Source of the DNA: Caecibacteroides pullorum
GTDB taxonomy: Bacteria; Bacteroidota; Bacteroidia; Bacteroidales; Bacteroidaceae
DNA length: 64,000 nucleotides
Assembly: GCF_019239235.1 (NCBI RefSeq)
Contig: NZ_JAAZTS010000017.1
Location: 1 to 64,000 of the forward strand
Direction: 5' to 3'
The position numbers and the translations under genes are program-made. The notes beneath the pieces are model-generated. The model had not been told where the DNA came from and made no database searches. It saw only the letters and a program-made list of their open reading frames with translations. How positions within the stretch are numbered: position 1 is the stretch's first letter; each line of letters starts with the position of its first letter. Below, in pieces: positions 41,639 to 50,617 of this stretch.

Positions 41639-43798
41639 TTATTCGTTGTTTGTATAATGGTAGGTATCTGTCAGTTTCAGGGTTTGGACGCCGATGCTCA
41701 GTTCGGCTTGCGTGTGCTGTCGCGAGGGCGAGGTCCACAGGGCGGTGTAGTTTCCGTCGGTTCCCTTGGCTATGAGGTAGATGCCGGGAGTGGTGGCTTT
41801 CACTACTGTGCCGTCGGGTAGGGTCAGTGTGGCGGGTTCGCTGGCGGCCAGCCAGCAGCTACCGTCGGCCAGCAGGACGGCTTGCGCCGTGCGGTCGTTG
41901 CGCAACACACGGATGGTGCCGAGGTCGAAGTCGGCAGTCTGTTCGCGGTCGGCATCGGGCAGGATGACGTATCGGTAGGAGGCATCCTTTGGAGTCGTGC
42001 CGTGGTTTAGACAGAGCTGCACCACGTTGCCGCTGACGGTCGTACCTTCGGGGTACATCTGCATCACGTCGTGCCAGTCGCCTGTTCGTCGTTCGGTGGT
42101 GGCTGTCGCCCTCAGGCCGTCTCCCCAGGCGATGTAGCCTATGCTGTTGTGGTGGAAGCGTACTTCTTTGCCACTGGCTGTTACGGTGCCTTCCGCTGTT
42201 TTCCAGTGTTCGCCGGGCAGCAGGACGAAGAGGTCGCCGTGGCGGTGGCACTGCTCGATGGCGGTGGTTACGGCCAGACTACTGTCAGCCTGTATGCCTG
42301 CTCCCAGGCAGAGAACAAAGCGGTCGGTGAAGATCCACGCCTTGCGGGCGCGTAGGCCGGCGCGGTCGAGGTCCATCACCGTCATGCCCTGCTTTCCGTC
42401 CGACAGTCCGCCCACGAAGTCGCTGTTGTTGCGCGGTTGGTCGCCCTTGACCACAGGCATGGGGGCGTCGGTGGCGAAGGCTGTCACGCCCGGCAGCTTG
42501 CGCCAGTCCCACAAGGGGAAGATGTCGAGGTATTCACGTCCGTCCCGATAGAGATAAGTAGCTCCGTCGGCCGAGTAGAAGCCTTTCATGTTGTCGCCGT
42601 TCAGTGTTTCGGTCCCGATGACCTGTCGCGAAGCCATCTTCACTGTAGCCATCCACGTGGGGCGGCGGTGCACAGTATAGTTGGAACAGAAGAAGTGCTT
42701 GTGGCCCGTCAGTCTGTTCGTGGCGTCGGGCCCGAAGTTCTCGCGACACAGGGCGCGGGCCGTTTCGTTGCAGGATTCGGACGCGCCGCCTCCCAGTTCG
42801 GTAGCGGCAAAGGCGGTTCCCAGGCCTTTATGTACTTGCGATTGCTGGAAGAACTGCCGGCCCAGGGCGCTGATGTCCATCTTGCCTTTCCATAGGATCC
42901 AGCGATAGCCTTCGTCGGTGAGGCGGCGGACAATCTCCAGCTGCTCGTCGCTGAAGGCCAGCGAGGTCCCTGCGAAGACGCCCGAGTAGAAACTCATGCT
43001 GGCCAGGAAGGACAATCCGTAGTTGCCGAATTGTTGTTGTGTGCCGTGCTGGTGGAAGCTCCAGTCGGGCTGGATGCCTTCGGTCTGTCCTGTGACGATT
43101 TCCGAAGAGATGCTGTCGCGCGCCTGACGCACCAAGTCCATGTCGTTTTGTAACAATGCGCGTACCAGGACGTTGCCTGCCAGCCACACTTTGTTTTGTC
43201 CCGTCATGCCGAAACGGGCATGTTCCATCACTTCGATGGCTCCCCGTCGTTCTTCGTCCGTCATCTGTGGTTCGAAGAGCAGGAAGGCGTTGCCCAGGGT
43301 CTTGGGTACACCTATTTGGTTGTACCACCAGTTCAGGCAGACAGGCTTGGTGGCAAACCACCAGCCAAGTGCCTTGTGTATGACTTTTTCCATCTCGGCA
43401 GAATGATAGTAGGCGTTGCCTGGGGTGGAGTAAAGCTTCACCAGCTCCAGGATACGTTCCGTGTGTATGCGTGGTTCCCATCCCGAACGCTTCTTGTCCT
43501 GGTAGTTGATGTCGGGCCAGGTACCTTCGGCAGTTTGTGTGGTCAGGAAGGTGCGGATGATGTCGGGATCCGAAGGATAGCGTTGGAACAGTTCCACCAC
43601 AACCTGGTCAGACCCTCTCTCGGTACGCGAAAGGGATGACAGCGTAGCGTTCAGATGAAATTCATCCGTTTCCGTCGGCAGTATCAGTTGGCTGAAGTTC
43701 TGCTTGATGCGAGTCAGCTCGGCGTCCTGGGCGGAAACACGTGTACACGCCACAGCCATAAGCAGTAGCGTGCCCGATACGAGTTTATGTAGATGCAT
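41639..43798 (-). CDS. Polysaccharide lyase family 8, chondroitin AC/hyaluronate lyase-like
   Basis: A 719-residue secreted enzyme with a signal peptide ([18 protein letters not shown]). The N-terminal (alpha/alpha) toroid has [20 protein letters not shown] with the catalytic Asn, and [17 protein letters not shown] with the catalytic His and Tyr. The C-terminal beta-sandwich domains start near residue 360 ([19 protein letters not shown]). These residues match PL8 lyases acting on chondroitin sulfate or hyaluronan by beta-elimination. The Cys in VACTR may be a lipobox. The gene lies only 3 bp after the regulator and 13 bp before an acyl-CoA ligase; it is not next to a SusC/SusD pair. Confidence 0.93.
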   Translation of the reverse strand: MHLHKLVSGTLLLMAVACTRVSAQDAELTRIKQNFSQLILPTETDEFHLNATLSSLSRTERGSDQVVVELFQRYPSDPDIIRTFLTTQTAEGTWPDINYQDKKRSGWEPRIHTERILELVKLYSTPGNAYYHSAEMEKVIHKALGWWFATKPVCLNWWYNQIGVPKTLGNAFLLFEPQMTDEERRGAIEVMEHARFGMTGQNKVWLAGNVLVRALLQNDMDLVRQARDSISSEIVTGQTEGIQPDWSFHQHGTQQQFGNYGLSFLASMSFYSGVFAGTSLAFSDEQLEIVRRLTDEGYRWILWKGKMDISALGRQFFQQSQVHKGLGTAFAATELGGGASESCNETARALCRENFGPDATNRLTGHKHFFCSNYTVHRRPTWMATVKMASRQVIGTETLNGDNMKGFYSADGATYLYRDGREYLDIFPLWDWRKLPGVTAFATDAPMPVVKGDQPRNNSDFVGGLSDGKQGMTVMDLDRAGLRARKAWIFTDRFVLCLGAGIQADSSLAVTTAIEQCHRHGDLFVLLPGEHWKTAEGTVTASGKEVRFHHNSIGYIAWGDGLRATATTERRTGDWHDVMQMYPEGTTVSGNVVQLCLNHGTTPKDASYRYVILPDADREQTADFDLGTIRVLRNDRTAQAVLLADGSCWLAASEPATLTLPDGTVVKATTPGIYLIAKGTDGNYTALWTSPSRQHTQAELSIGVQTLKLTDTYHYTNNE

Positions 43799-43801
43799 GT
43801 G

Positions 43802-44377
43802 TTATACGGGTGTGTAGATTACTGCCAGTATTTTGGCAGCTTGTCCTTGATAAGCGTGTACGTGGTGAGGGACAATGGAATCGTAGTAGATGCTGTCGCC
43901 TTCCTCGAGCAGGTAAGTGTTTTTTCCGTAACAGATTTCCATGGTGCCTTGCATCACCATAATAAACTCTTCACCTTCGTGTGAGGAGAGGACGAACTCG
44001 TTGTCGTCTGTCGGAGCTACGTCGATGATAAATGGTTCCATGTGGCGGTCGGCTTTCGATTTGGACAGGGAGTGATATTCCATGTGCTTGCGACTTTGGA
44101 TCGCATTGTTTGAGAAGCTGATGCTGTCGCTTGCTTCCGACTTGCGGCAGATGGCGGGTCCCATCTCGTCCTGATCGTCAAGGAAGGTGCCGAGGCGTAC
44201 ACCCAGCACGCGGGCTATTTTGATAAGCGGTGCCAGCGAGGGCAGGTCGATGTTGTTTTCGATTCGTTCAATCTGTTCGATGGCCAGGCCCGAGCGTTCT
44301 GCCAGCTCTTCGCGGCTGATGTTCTTGCTTTCGCGAAGCGATTTGATTTTCTCGCCTACAATCTTGCTTGTGTCCAT
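43802..44377 (-). CDS. HTH (XRE) - cupin transcriptional regulator
   Basis: A 191-residue protein. Residues ~8-65 form an XRE helix-turn-helix (GEKIKSLRESKNISREELAE, then ERIENNIDLPSLAPLIKIAR). Residues ~110-190 form a cupin (EGEEFIMVMQGTMEICYGKN, EEGDSIYYDSIVPHHVHAY). In this fold the cupin binds a small ligand and sets DNA binding. It is the first gene of the run with PL8 and the acyl-CoA ligase, and regulators of this type often control a neighbouring fatty-acid--CoA ligase in Bacteroides. The start MDTSKIVGEKIKSL is chosen; the open frame extends 22 codons upstream. Confidence 0.92.
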   Translation of the reverse strand: MDTSKIVGEKIKSLRESKNISREELAERSGLAIEQIERIENNIDLPSLAPLIKIARVLGVRLGTFLDDQDEMGPAICRKSEASDSISFSNNAIQSRKHMEYHSLSKSKADRHMEPFIIDVAPTDDNEFVLSSHEGEEFIMVMQGTMEICYGKNTYLLEEGDSIYYDSIVPHHVHAYQGQAAKILAVIYTPV

Positions 44378-44515
44378 GGTAAGTATGTTTTTCGTTCTAA
44401 GTGATAATAATTTCAATGTATAGTGTGTGCAAATGTAAAACAAACTTTGACTTTTTGCAATGATTTGTAGGGAAAATGTCCTTTGTTGACGTGTTTTTGT
44501 GTTGGCTGATTCCAG

Positions 44516-45199
44516 TTAGAATCGGTATCCAAGGCCAATGGATACCGAGTGCATCAGCTTGTGAGCGGGCAAAGACAGCTTCCGTCCTTCGATGGTGATG
44601 TTACGACTACCACCATAGAGGTCGAAATCCGAGCAGGTATAGCCGAGCGAGAAAATGAATCCTCCGTCTATCTCCAATGAGAGCGCCGTGCGCAGGTGGT
44701 AATAGACGGTGCGGGCTCCTTGATTTTGGATGTATTCGCGGCGGATGGTAGTCCACATGCCTGGCTTGTTGGGATAATAGTCGATGTTGAAACCACGGTT
44801 GGCGGGCAAGGGTAGAGTAAGACCAGGTGACAGGCTGAGGTAGAGTGCATAGTCCTTATCACGCCCCACCCACCATTTCGGCGTATTCAGTTGCAGGGCG
44901 GGCCGCAGGGCTAACAAGTAGCTGGGAGCATAATCGTTTGTATAGCTCCATCGGAGCTGTTTGTCCTGCGATGTTCCTGCAGGCGTATTGTCGTGGTAGG
45001 GACGGATGAACATCAGCCCCAGACTGGCTCCGACATAATCCAATGGCAGGAAGGCGACGGATGGTTCCACTTCCCAAGCGTCGTAATTGTTGAGAGCGCC
45101 TGCCAGCTCTACTTTCCAAAGCGAGCGTTTTCCCTTCTCTTGGGCAGGCAGAGCCATGCAGGCGCAGATGAAGAGTATGAAGAGTTTAGTTTTTTTCAT
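44516..45199 (-). CDS. Outer-membrane beta-barrel-like protein, unknown function
   Basis: A 227-residue protein with a signal peptide (MKKTKLFILFICACMALPAQ). The body is rich in aromatic residues and alternating strands, and ends HSVSIGLGYRF, with the C-terminal Phe typical of outer-membrane barrels. I do not recognise a specific family. The promoter is good (see 45220-45251) and is bordered by a 16-bp perfect inverted repeat, so it may be regulated. The start at 45199 is chosen because it gives a clean signal; the frame runs upstream another 43 codons across the inverted repeat. Confidence 0.75.
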   Translation of the reverse strand: MKKTKLFILFICACMALPAQEKGKRSLWKVELAGALNNYDAWEVEPSVAFLPLDYVGASLGLMFIRPYHDNTPAGTSQDKQLRWSYTNDYAPSYLLALRPALQLNTPKWWVGRDKDYALYLSLSPGLTLPLPANRGFNIDYYPNKPGMWTTIRREYIQNQGARTVYYHLRTALSLEIDGGFIFSLGYTCSDFDLYGGSRNITIEGRKLSLPAHKLMHSVSIGLGYRF

Positions 45200-45219
45200 G
45201 CATTTATTTTTTTCGGCGG

Positions 45220-45251
45220 CAAAGTTAGCGGGTATGGGGAGGGGATACAAG
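45220..45251 (-). promoter_or_regulatory. Promoter of the beta-barrel gene
   Basis: On the minus strand CTTG (45251-45248), 20 bp, then TAACTTTG (45227-45220). Both agree with the Bacteroides -33/-7 pattern. The transcript would start about 10 bp before the gene start at 45199. Confidence 0.6.
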
Positions 45252-45252
45252 A

Positions 45253-45330
45253 AAGTGCGATGTACATCTGTTTTTAGTAAATTATTGTATATCAATAGAA
45301 AAGCAAAAACGGGTGATGTACATCGCACTT
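45253..45330. promoter_or_regulatory. 16-bp perfect inverted repeat abutting a promoter (operator candidate)
   Basis: AAGTGCGATGTACATC (45253-45268) is repeated exactly inverted at 45315-45330, with a 46-nt AT-rich spacer. The inner part GATGTACATC is itself palindromic. The left arm touches the -33 element of the promoter above. This fits a two-site operator or looped repressor site; a hairpin in RNA is an alternative. Confidence 0.6.
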
Positions 45331-45348
45331 CAGAAGGTGGAAAAAGGA

Positions 45349-45843
45349 TTACTCATCCGTATCCATCTTTCCATTGAAGGAGATGGATTGGCGTCGCGTG
45401 GGTTGGATGCGAATTTGTGTGGTACCGTCGGGATAGATGGTCAGATGGTACGTATAGGAATCTTCGTCGTTTGTGGTCGTAATTCGGATTTCCTTGCGCC
45501 CTTTCTTGCCTTCCTTCGTTTTGTAGGTCTGGATAAGGGCGTCGAAGTTCAGTCCTTTTCCGCCGCCATAAGGTGCACTGTAGGCTTCGCCTACGTAGGG
45601 CAGGTAAGAGAGGACGGAATCGCCATGTATGGTCAGCGAATAGTTGTCGATCAGGGCACGGCTCCGTCCGCGCATGGGTGTCATGTAATTTACTTCGATG
45701 CGGTAGCGACGGGCCTCGAGTGCCTCCTTGACGGTCTGTTCAGTGTGTGCCTTTTGTGCCTCTTTGTCCGTCTGCTGTGCCTGTATGGGAGCGGCAGATG
45801 CCAGTGTGCAGGCTAGGAAGGCGGTGTAAATTGATTTTTTCAT
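45349..45843 (-). CDS. DUF4251 domain exported protein
   Basis: A 164-residue protein with a signal peptide (MKKSIYTAFLACTLASAAPIQA). The domain includes RRYRIEVNYMTPMRGRSRAL, VLSYLPYVGEAYSAPYGGGK and DSYTYHLTIYPDGTTQIRIQ, the pattern I know as DUF4251, common in Bacteroides envelope proteins. The function is unknown. The frame extends far upstream through the dus gene, but that part is a shadow of dus. It is divergent from dus across a repeat-bearing gap. Confidence 0.82.
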   Translation of the reverse strand: MKKSIYTAFLACTLASAAPIQAQQTDKEAQKAHTEQTVKEALEARRYRIEVNYMTPMRGRSRALIDNYSLTIHGDSVLSYLPYVGEAYSAPYGGGKGLNFDALIQTYKTKEGKKGRKEIRITTTNDEDSYTYHLTIYPDGTTQIRIQPTRRQSISFNGKMDTDE

Positions 45844-45959
45844 ATTCTTGCTCCTTTCTTGTTTAAGGTGGGTTTTACTACAAAAGTAACGTATATTTGT
45901 AGGAACTGTTTGTCCTTTTCGTTCTTCTTTTTTCTTTTTCGGTATAATTAACGGGTGGA

Positions 45960-46047
45960 AAAACATAGTTTCTTTTGATAGAAAGCATTGCTTTTCTTGT
46001 CTTAAAACATAGTTTTCTTCATTCGAAAACATTGCTTTCTTTGGGCA
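45960..46047. repeat. Two tandem 44-bp repeat units between divergent genes
   Basis: Two units start AAAACATAGTTT at 45960 and 46004, exactly 44 bp apart, and each ends CATTGCTTT(T)CTT. The unit is an imperfect hairpin and closely resembles the pair at 4519-4602, with which it shares AAAACAnnGnTTTC, GAAA and CATTGC blocks. Unlike the other copies it sits between divergent genes (starts at 45843 and 46153), not after gene ends. The rest of this 309-bp gap holds only the dus promoter. Confidence 0.65.
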
Positions 46048-46097
46048 GGTCGTTGCCTTGTTTTCCAAGAGCAGAAAGAAGGCTTTTCGCTGGGGCA

Positions 46098-46129
46098 TTT
46101 GCAAAAGCCCAAGAATATCCTTACATTTG
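46098..46129 (+). promoter_or_regulatory. Promoter of the dihydrouridine synthase gene
   Basis: TTTG at 46098-46101, 20 bp, then TACATTTG at 46122-46129: a near-perfect Bacteroides promoter, 23 bp before the gene start. Confidence 0.65.
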
Positions 46130-46152
46130 TCGGAAACAACCGACTGACAACC

Positions 46153-47097
46153 ATGCAACCAACATTTTCCATCCGTTTTTCTCCCTTGCAGGGATATACC
46201 GACGCTATCTACAGGCAGGCTCATGCACGTTTTTTTGGCGGCGTAGAGTGCTATTATTCGCCGTTTGTCAGAGTGGAACATGGTGAAATCAGGCGGAAAG
46301 ACGTGCGCGATATCGAGCCTGAGAATAACGAAGGCTTTCGGTTGGTGCCCCAGCTCATCGCTCCCGATCTGGAGAAGGCGGAGCGGGTTCTCGAACTGTT
46401 TGTATCGAGAGGCTATCGCGAGGCAGACTTGAACTTGGGTTGCCCTTTCCCCTTGCTGGCTAAACGACATAACGGGGCGGGGATGTTGCCCTATCCCGAG
46501 GAGGTGGAAAACCTGCTGACTACGCTCTGTCAGAAGTTCCCCCAGATGCGTTTGTCTGTCAAGTTGCGATTGGGATGGGAGCAGGCGGATGAATGCCTGG
46601 CTCTGTTGCCTTTGCTCAACCGTTTGCCTTTGTCGGACCTTATCCTGCATCCGCGGCTTGGCAAGCAGCAGTATAAGGGAGAGGTGGATATGGAGGCTTT
46701 CAGTGCGTTTTACGAAGGGTGTGAGAAGCCGCTTTTCTATAACGGCGACCTGCTGACGATTGCTGATATTAGTCGTGTTCGCGAGCGTTTTCCCCGTTTG
46801 GCAGGTGTCGTTGTCGGGCGTGGCTTGCTGGCCAATCCGGCTTTGGGCTTGGAATATGCACGTGGCAGTGAACTTCCCGAGGCAGAGAAGCGTGAGAAAA
46901 TCAGATTGATGCATTCCGATGTTTTTTGTCGCTATGCCGAGCTGTTGCAGGGAGGCGACCGTCAGTTGCTGATGAAGATGAAGAGCTTTTGGGAATATCT
47001 GTTGCCCGAAGGTGATCGCAAGGCACACAAAGCCATCCATAAGGCTTCCAGGCTTGATGCTTATCAGGCGGCGGTGAGTACTCTGTTGCGATTTTGA
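46153..47097 (+). CDS. dus: tRNA-dihydrouridine synthase
   Basis: A 314-residue FMN-binding TIM barrel. PLQGYTDAIYRQAHARFFGG starts the barrel (APMxGxT-like block), LNLGCPFPLLAKRHNGAGML holds the catalytic Cys, YNGDLLTIADI and VVVGRGLLANPAL bind FMN. It reduces uridines in tRNA D loops. The start MQPTFSIRFSPLQGYTD is chosen for its fit to the family and promoter spacing. Only the general Dus assignment is safe; the target position is not readable. Confidence 0.93.
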   Translation: MQPTFSIRFSPLQGYTDAIYRQAHARFFGGVECYYSPFVRVEHGEIRRKDVRDIEPENNEGFRLVPQLIAPDLEKAERVLELFVSRGYREADLNLGCPFPLLAKRHNGAGMLPYPEEVENLLTTLCQKFPQMRLSVKLRLGWEQADECLALLPLLNRLPLSDLILHPRLGKQQYKGEVDMEAFSAFYEGCEKPLFYNGDLLTIADISRVRERFPRLAGVVVGRGLLANPALGLEYARGSELPEAEKREKIRLMHSDVFCRYAELLQGGDRQLLMKMKSFWEYLLPEGDRKAHKAIHKASRLDAYQAAVSTLLRF

Positions 47098-47162
47098 TCG
47101 CTTTCTTTGGCGGTTGTTGTATTAAATGAATGTTAACCAAAATGCAATGTTGTAGCAAAAAG

Positions 47163-47194
47163 TTTTGTTTGTAACCTTTTATTGGTTACTTTCG
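47163..47194 (+). promoter_or_regulatory. Putative promoter of the sulfatase gene
   Basis: TTTTG (47163-47167), 19 bp, then TACTTTCG (47187-47194), one mismatch from TAnnTTTG; 44 bp before the gene start. Confidence 0.45.
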
Positions 47195-47238
47195 TGGTGT
47201 TAATCTTTTATATTCAATTCCTAATTAATAGTGGCCTT

Positions 47239-48780
47239 ATGAAATCTAATCCAGTATTTCCTCTTTTGTATTCCGCTTCTTTCCTGTCGATGGCATTGCC
47301 GCTTGTGGCGGCAGAGAAGTCGGGCAATGGTTCGGACCGTCCGAACATTATCTTCATTCTCTGTGACGACATGGGTTACGGTGACTTGGCCTGTTACGGA
47401 CAGAAATATATCCAAACTCCCAATTTGGATCGTATGGCTGCCGAGGGCATGCTTTTTACGCAAGCTTATGCAGGGAGCCCTGTTAGTGCGCCGTCACGTG
47501 CCTCACTGATGACTGGCCAGCACTCAGGCCACGGGCATGTGCGTGGAAACAAAGAATATTGGACCAATGCGCCTTTGATGAAATACGGTGACAATGATGA
47601 ATATACCGTTGTGGGGCAGGAACCCTACGATCCTGGTCACATTATTCTGCCTGAGATCATGAAGCAGAACGGTTATACCACCGGCATGTTCGGCAAGTGG
47701 GCGGGCGGCTACGAAGGTTCGTGCTCCACGCCCGACAAGCGTGGTATTGACGAATACTACGGTTTCATCTGCCAGTTCCAGGCCCATCTGTACTATCCGA
47801 ACTTTCTGAACCGTTACAGCAAGTCGAAAGGCGATACGGCTACTATCCGCGTCACGATGGACGAAAACATCCAATATCCGATGTATGGCGACGACTACAA
47901 GAAACGTCCCCAATATTCAGCTGACATGATTCATCAGGAGGCTTTGGCCTGGCTCGACAAACAGGACGGCAAACAACCTTTTTATGGCTTCTTCACCTAT
48001 ACATTGCCTCATGCAGAACTGGCTCAGCCTAATGATTCGATTCTAAAGGCTTATAAGAAGAAGTTCTTCGTGGACAAGACGTGGGGCGGTAGCGAAGGTT
48101 CGCGTTATAATGCCGTGGTGCATACACATGCCGAATTTGCGGGTATGATTACTCGTCTGGACGCCTATGTGGGCGAGATTTTGGCCAAACTGAAGGAGAA
48201 GGGACTGGACGAGAATACACTGGTCATCTTCAGCAGCGACAACGGCCCTCACGAGGAAGGTGGTGCCGATCCTGAATTTTTCGGGCGCGACGGTAAGTTG
48301 CGCGGCTTGAAACGCCAGTGTTATGAAGGCGGCATCCGTATTCCCTTCATCGTACGCTGGCCGGGACATGTACCTGCCGGTATGGTAAATGATCACCAGC
48401 TGGCCTTTTACGACGTGATGCCTACGTTCTGCGAGCTGATAGGCGACAAGAAGTTCCCTAAAAAGTATCTGAACAAGAAGCTGGAAGGCGATTGCTTCGA
48501 CGGTATCTCGTTCGCTCCGACGATGCTGGGGCAGGACGACAAGCAGCAGAAGCATGACTTCCTGTATTGGGAATTCCATGAAACAGACCAGATTGGTGTG
48601 CGTATGGGCGACTGGAAACTGGTTGTGAAGAAGGGAAAACCTCATCTCTACGACTTGGCTGCAGATATTCACGAAGATCATGACCTAGCTGCCCAACATC
48701 CCGATATTGTGGAGCAGATGGTAGGAATCATTCATCGCGAACATCGCCCGAGCGAGTTGTTCAAGGTAACATTGCCCTGA
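47239..48780 (+). CDS. S1-family sulfatase (serine-type), GalNAc-6-sulfatase-like
   Basis: A 513-residue secreted enzyme (signal peptide up to LVAA). PNIIFILCDDMGYGDLACYG holds the two metal-binding Asp, and SAPSRASLMTGQ is the Ser-type S-x-P-S-R site whose Ser is oxidised to formylglycine by a radical SAM maturase. IFSSDNGPHEEGG is the distal metal site. GHVRGNKEYW recalls sulfatases of the GalNAc-6-sulfate type in Bacteroides chondroitin loci, but this is memory only. With the PL8 lyase 3.4 kb away it suggests sulfated glycosaminoglycan use. It is transcribed towards the GH27 gene and stops at a shared terminator. Confidence 0.9.
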   Translation: MKSNPVFPLLYSASFLSMALPLVAAEKSGNGSDRPNIIFILCDDMGYGDLACYGQKYIQTPNLDRMAAEGMLFTQAYAGSPVSAPSRASLMTGQHSGHGHVRGNKEYWTNAPLMKYGDNDEYTVVGQEPYDPGHIILPEIMKQNGYTTGMFGKWAGGYEGSCSTPDKRGIDEYYGFICQFQAHLYYPNFLNRYSKSKGDTATIRVTMDENIQYPMYGDDYKKRPQYSADMIHQEALAWLDKQDGKQPFYGFFTYTLPHAELAQPNDSILKAYKKKFFVDKTWGGSEGSRYNAVVHTHAEFAGMITRLDAYVGEILAKLKEKGLDENTLVIFSSDNGPHEEGGADPEFFGRDGKLRGLKRQCYEGGIRIPFIVRWPGHVPAGMVNDHQLAFYDVMPTFCELIGDKKFPKKYLNKKLEGDCFDGISFAPTMLGQDDKQQKHDFLYWEFHETDQIGVRMGDWKLVVKKGKPHLYDLAADIHEDHDLAAQHPDIVEQMVGIIHREHRPSELFKVTLP

Positions 48781-48806
48781 TGGAAAGACAGATGATATAA
48801 CGAAAG

Positions 48807-48836
48807 AAGGCTGCGCTCACGAACGCAGCCTTTTTT
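48807..48836. terminator. Intrinsic terminator after the sulfatase gene
   Basis: GGCTGCG / CGCAGCC stem (48809-48815, 48824-48830) with flanking AA/TT pairs and six T. It separates convergent genes ending at 48780 and 48849. Confidence 0.82.
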
Positions 48837-48848
48837 CATTATCCTCCT

Positions 48849-50480
48849 TTAGGATTGTGGTTCGAGCGTGATGCAGTCGATGTCCGGTGTCCAGGTGTAG
48901 GCGCTGCCCAGACGTATGGTGTTGCGCCCGGGTTCCAGTCGGACGGGTAGGCTGACGGTACAGATACCTTCGGAGCGGTTTTTCGCCAGCTTCTTAATGG
49001 GAGCGTAGACGTGTCCATTTACTTCTACCTCGATGAGGCGATCGTTCACTTCGCGTTTCCCCGCTTCGGGAGGCAGGTAGGCGATGGTCAGTGTGTAGCT
49101 GCCCCCTTTGTCGCTATGGACGTTGCTCCATTCCATGTAGTTGTCTTTGCTTCCGCCGATGTGGGTCACAATCATTCGTCCCGAAGCTCCTTCAAAGGAT
49201 TGGGGACTGATGATGCGTTTCTGTTTGCCCAGGTCGTTGTAGAGAGGAAGGTAAGCCCATTCGGCTTCATAGCGGGTCGGTTCGAGGCGCTGTTCTGCTT
49301 TGAGGCGCAGAATTTTTACACTGTGCGGCGGTAAGGTGTACGACAGGTATTCTCGGATTGCTTTTTCGTCTTTTTGCTTCACGAGGTCGCGTACTTTCAC
49401 TTTCCCGTTCAATTCAAGCAGGTCCAGCGGAACGTGGAAGGCACATGTGCTGTCCGACGGATTGTAAAGGGCGGCGGCACGCATATTGCCGCGCAGCTGT
49501 TCGATGTCTTTCACCAGTACGTATCCTTCGCCCTCGTGTTGCACTACATAGGCCTGAAGGCCCAGCGGATCTTGGTTGAGTGCTATCAGTTCCTTGTTTT
49601 TCAGTAGTTTCAGGGAGGAATCGGGAATGGTCGTCAGGTCACACCCGATGAGTAGCGGAGAGCTCATGAGGCACCACATCCCGAAGTGTACCTCCTCTTC
49701 CGTTTGTGTAAGGCCTCGGCCTATTTCCAGCATATCCATGTCGTTGTAGTGTCCGTTTCTGGCATAAGCAAAGAGGTAGAGGTTTTTCCGGATGATGGAC
49801 TTCACGGAACTCCAGTGGGGGGATATGTCGCCGCTGATGCGCCACGAACGGGCCAGGCCGCGTGCCCAGGTGCCGGGAAAGGCCCATCGGCAGATGTTGA
49901 CCGAGATGTCACGTGGACACACTTCTCGAATGGCTTTGCTGATGGCTGTATAACGTTCACGTTCATCCAAATCGAGTTGCTGTCCGGCACCGCAATAGTC
50001 TATCTTGATAAAGTCGAAACCCCATTGGTTGAAGTAAAGGTCGGCATCCTGCTTCTCATGGCCGTACAGGCCGACGCCTATCCCATTGGGATCGGCATCC
50101 CAAAGCGAACCGCAGGTGTTGGCTCCGGCATCGGAGTAGATACCGGCTTTCAGTCCGAGGCGGTGAATGTGGTCGGCTACACACTTGACGCCGTTTGGGA
50201 AACGTTTGGGGTGGGTTTGCAGTATCCCCTTTTCGTTGCGGTATCCGAAGAAGCCGTCGTCGATGTTGATGTACCGATAGCCGACATCTTTCAGTCCGAG
50301 CGATACCATGGCTTCGGCTTGCCGTTTGATGAGGCTTTCGTTGATGTTGATGCGGTAAGTGTTCCACGAACTCCAACCCATGATTGGTGGTTCGACGGGT
50401 TGGATGGTTTGTGCATCGGCACTGATGGCCGACAGAAGGAAAATAGAAAGAGCGTAGAGTGCTGAAAATGTTTGTTTCAT
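48849..50480 (-). CDS. GH27 alpha-galactosidase with C-terminal carbohydrate-binding-like domain
   Basis: A 543-residue secreted enzyme (signal MKQTFSALYALSIFLLSAISADA). The barrel starts PIMGWSSWNTYRININE, with YINIDDGFF. The nucleophile Asp is in DFIKIDYCGAGQQ, the acid/base Asp in WRISGDISPHW. The last ~130 residues (YEAEWAYLPLYNDLG onwards) look like a CBM35-type beta sandwich. It removes alpha-linked galactose. It is downstream of SusD on the same strand, making SusC-SusD-GH27 the smallest PUL. A perfect 21-bp hairpin separates it from susD. Confidence 0.93.
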   Translation of the reverse strand: MKQTFSALYALSIFLLSAISADAQTIQPVEPPIMGWSSWNTYRININESLIKRQAEAMVSLGLKDVGYRYINIDDGFFGYRNEKGILQTHPKRFPNGVKCVADHIHRLGLKAGIYSDAGANTCGSLWDADPNGIGVGLYGHEKQDADLYFNQWGFDFIKIDYCGAGQQLDLDERERYTAISKAIREVCPRDISVNICRWAFPGTWARGLARSWRISGDISPHWSSVKSIIRKNLYLFAYARNGHYNDMDMLEIGRGLTQTEEEVHFGMWCLMSSPLLIGCDLTTIPDSSLKLLKNKELIALNQDPLGLQAYVVQHEGEGYVLVKDIEQLRGNMRAAALYNPSDSTCAFHVPLDLLELNGKVKVRDLVKQKDEKAIREYLSYTLPPHSVKILRLKAEQRLEPTRYEAEWAYLPLYNDLGKQKRIISPQSFEGASGRMIVTHIGGSKDNYMEWSNVHSDKGGSYTLTIAYLPPEAGKREVNDRLIEVEVNGHVYAPIKKLAKNRSEGICTVSLPVRLEPGRNTIRLGSAYTWTPDIDCITLEPQS

Positions 50481-50546
50481 GGCATACAGATGTTGGATGA
50501 TGAGGCAAATATAGCTATTTCCCTTGGATAGTTTCTGCTGTATGCA

Positions 50547-50601
50547 AACAATTCCAGGAAATAACGGAATATGGGGTGACCCGTTATTTCCTGGAATTGT
50601 T
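50547..50601. other. Perfect 21-bp hairpin in the susD-GH27 gap
   Basis: AACAATTCCAGGAAATAACGG (50547-50567) pairs exactly with 50581-50601 around a 13-nt loop. No good T run follows on the minus strand, so it is a poor terminator; an RNA-stabilising or processing element between cistrons fits better. Confidence 0.7.
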
Positions 50602-50617
50602 ATTTCCTAAGAATACG

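Noticed and set aside
45844..47040. Long upstream extension of the DUF4251 gene.
   Set aside because: It is the antisense shadow of dus; a signal peptide starts at 45843.
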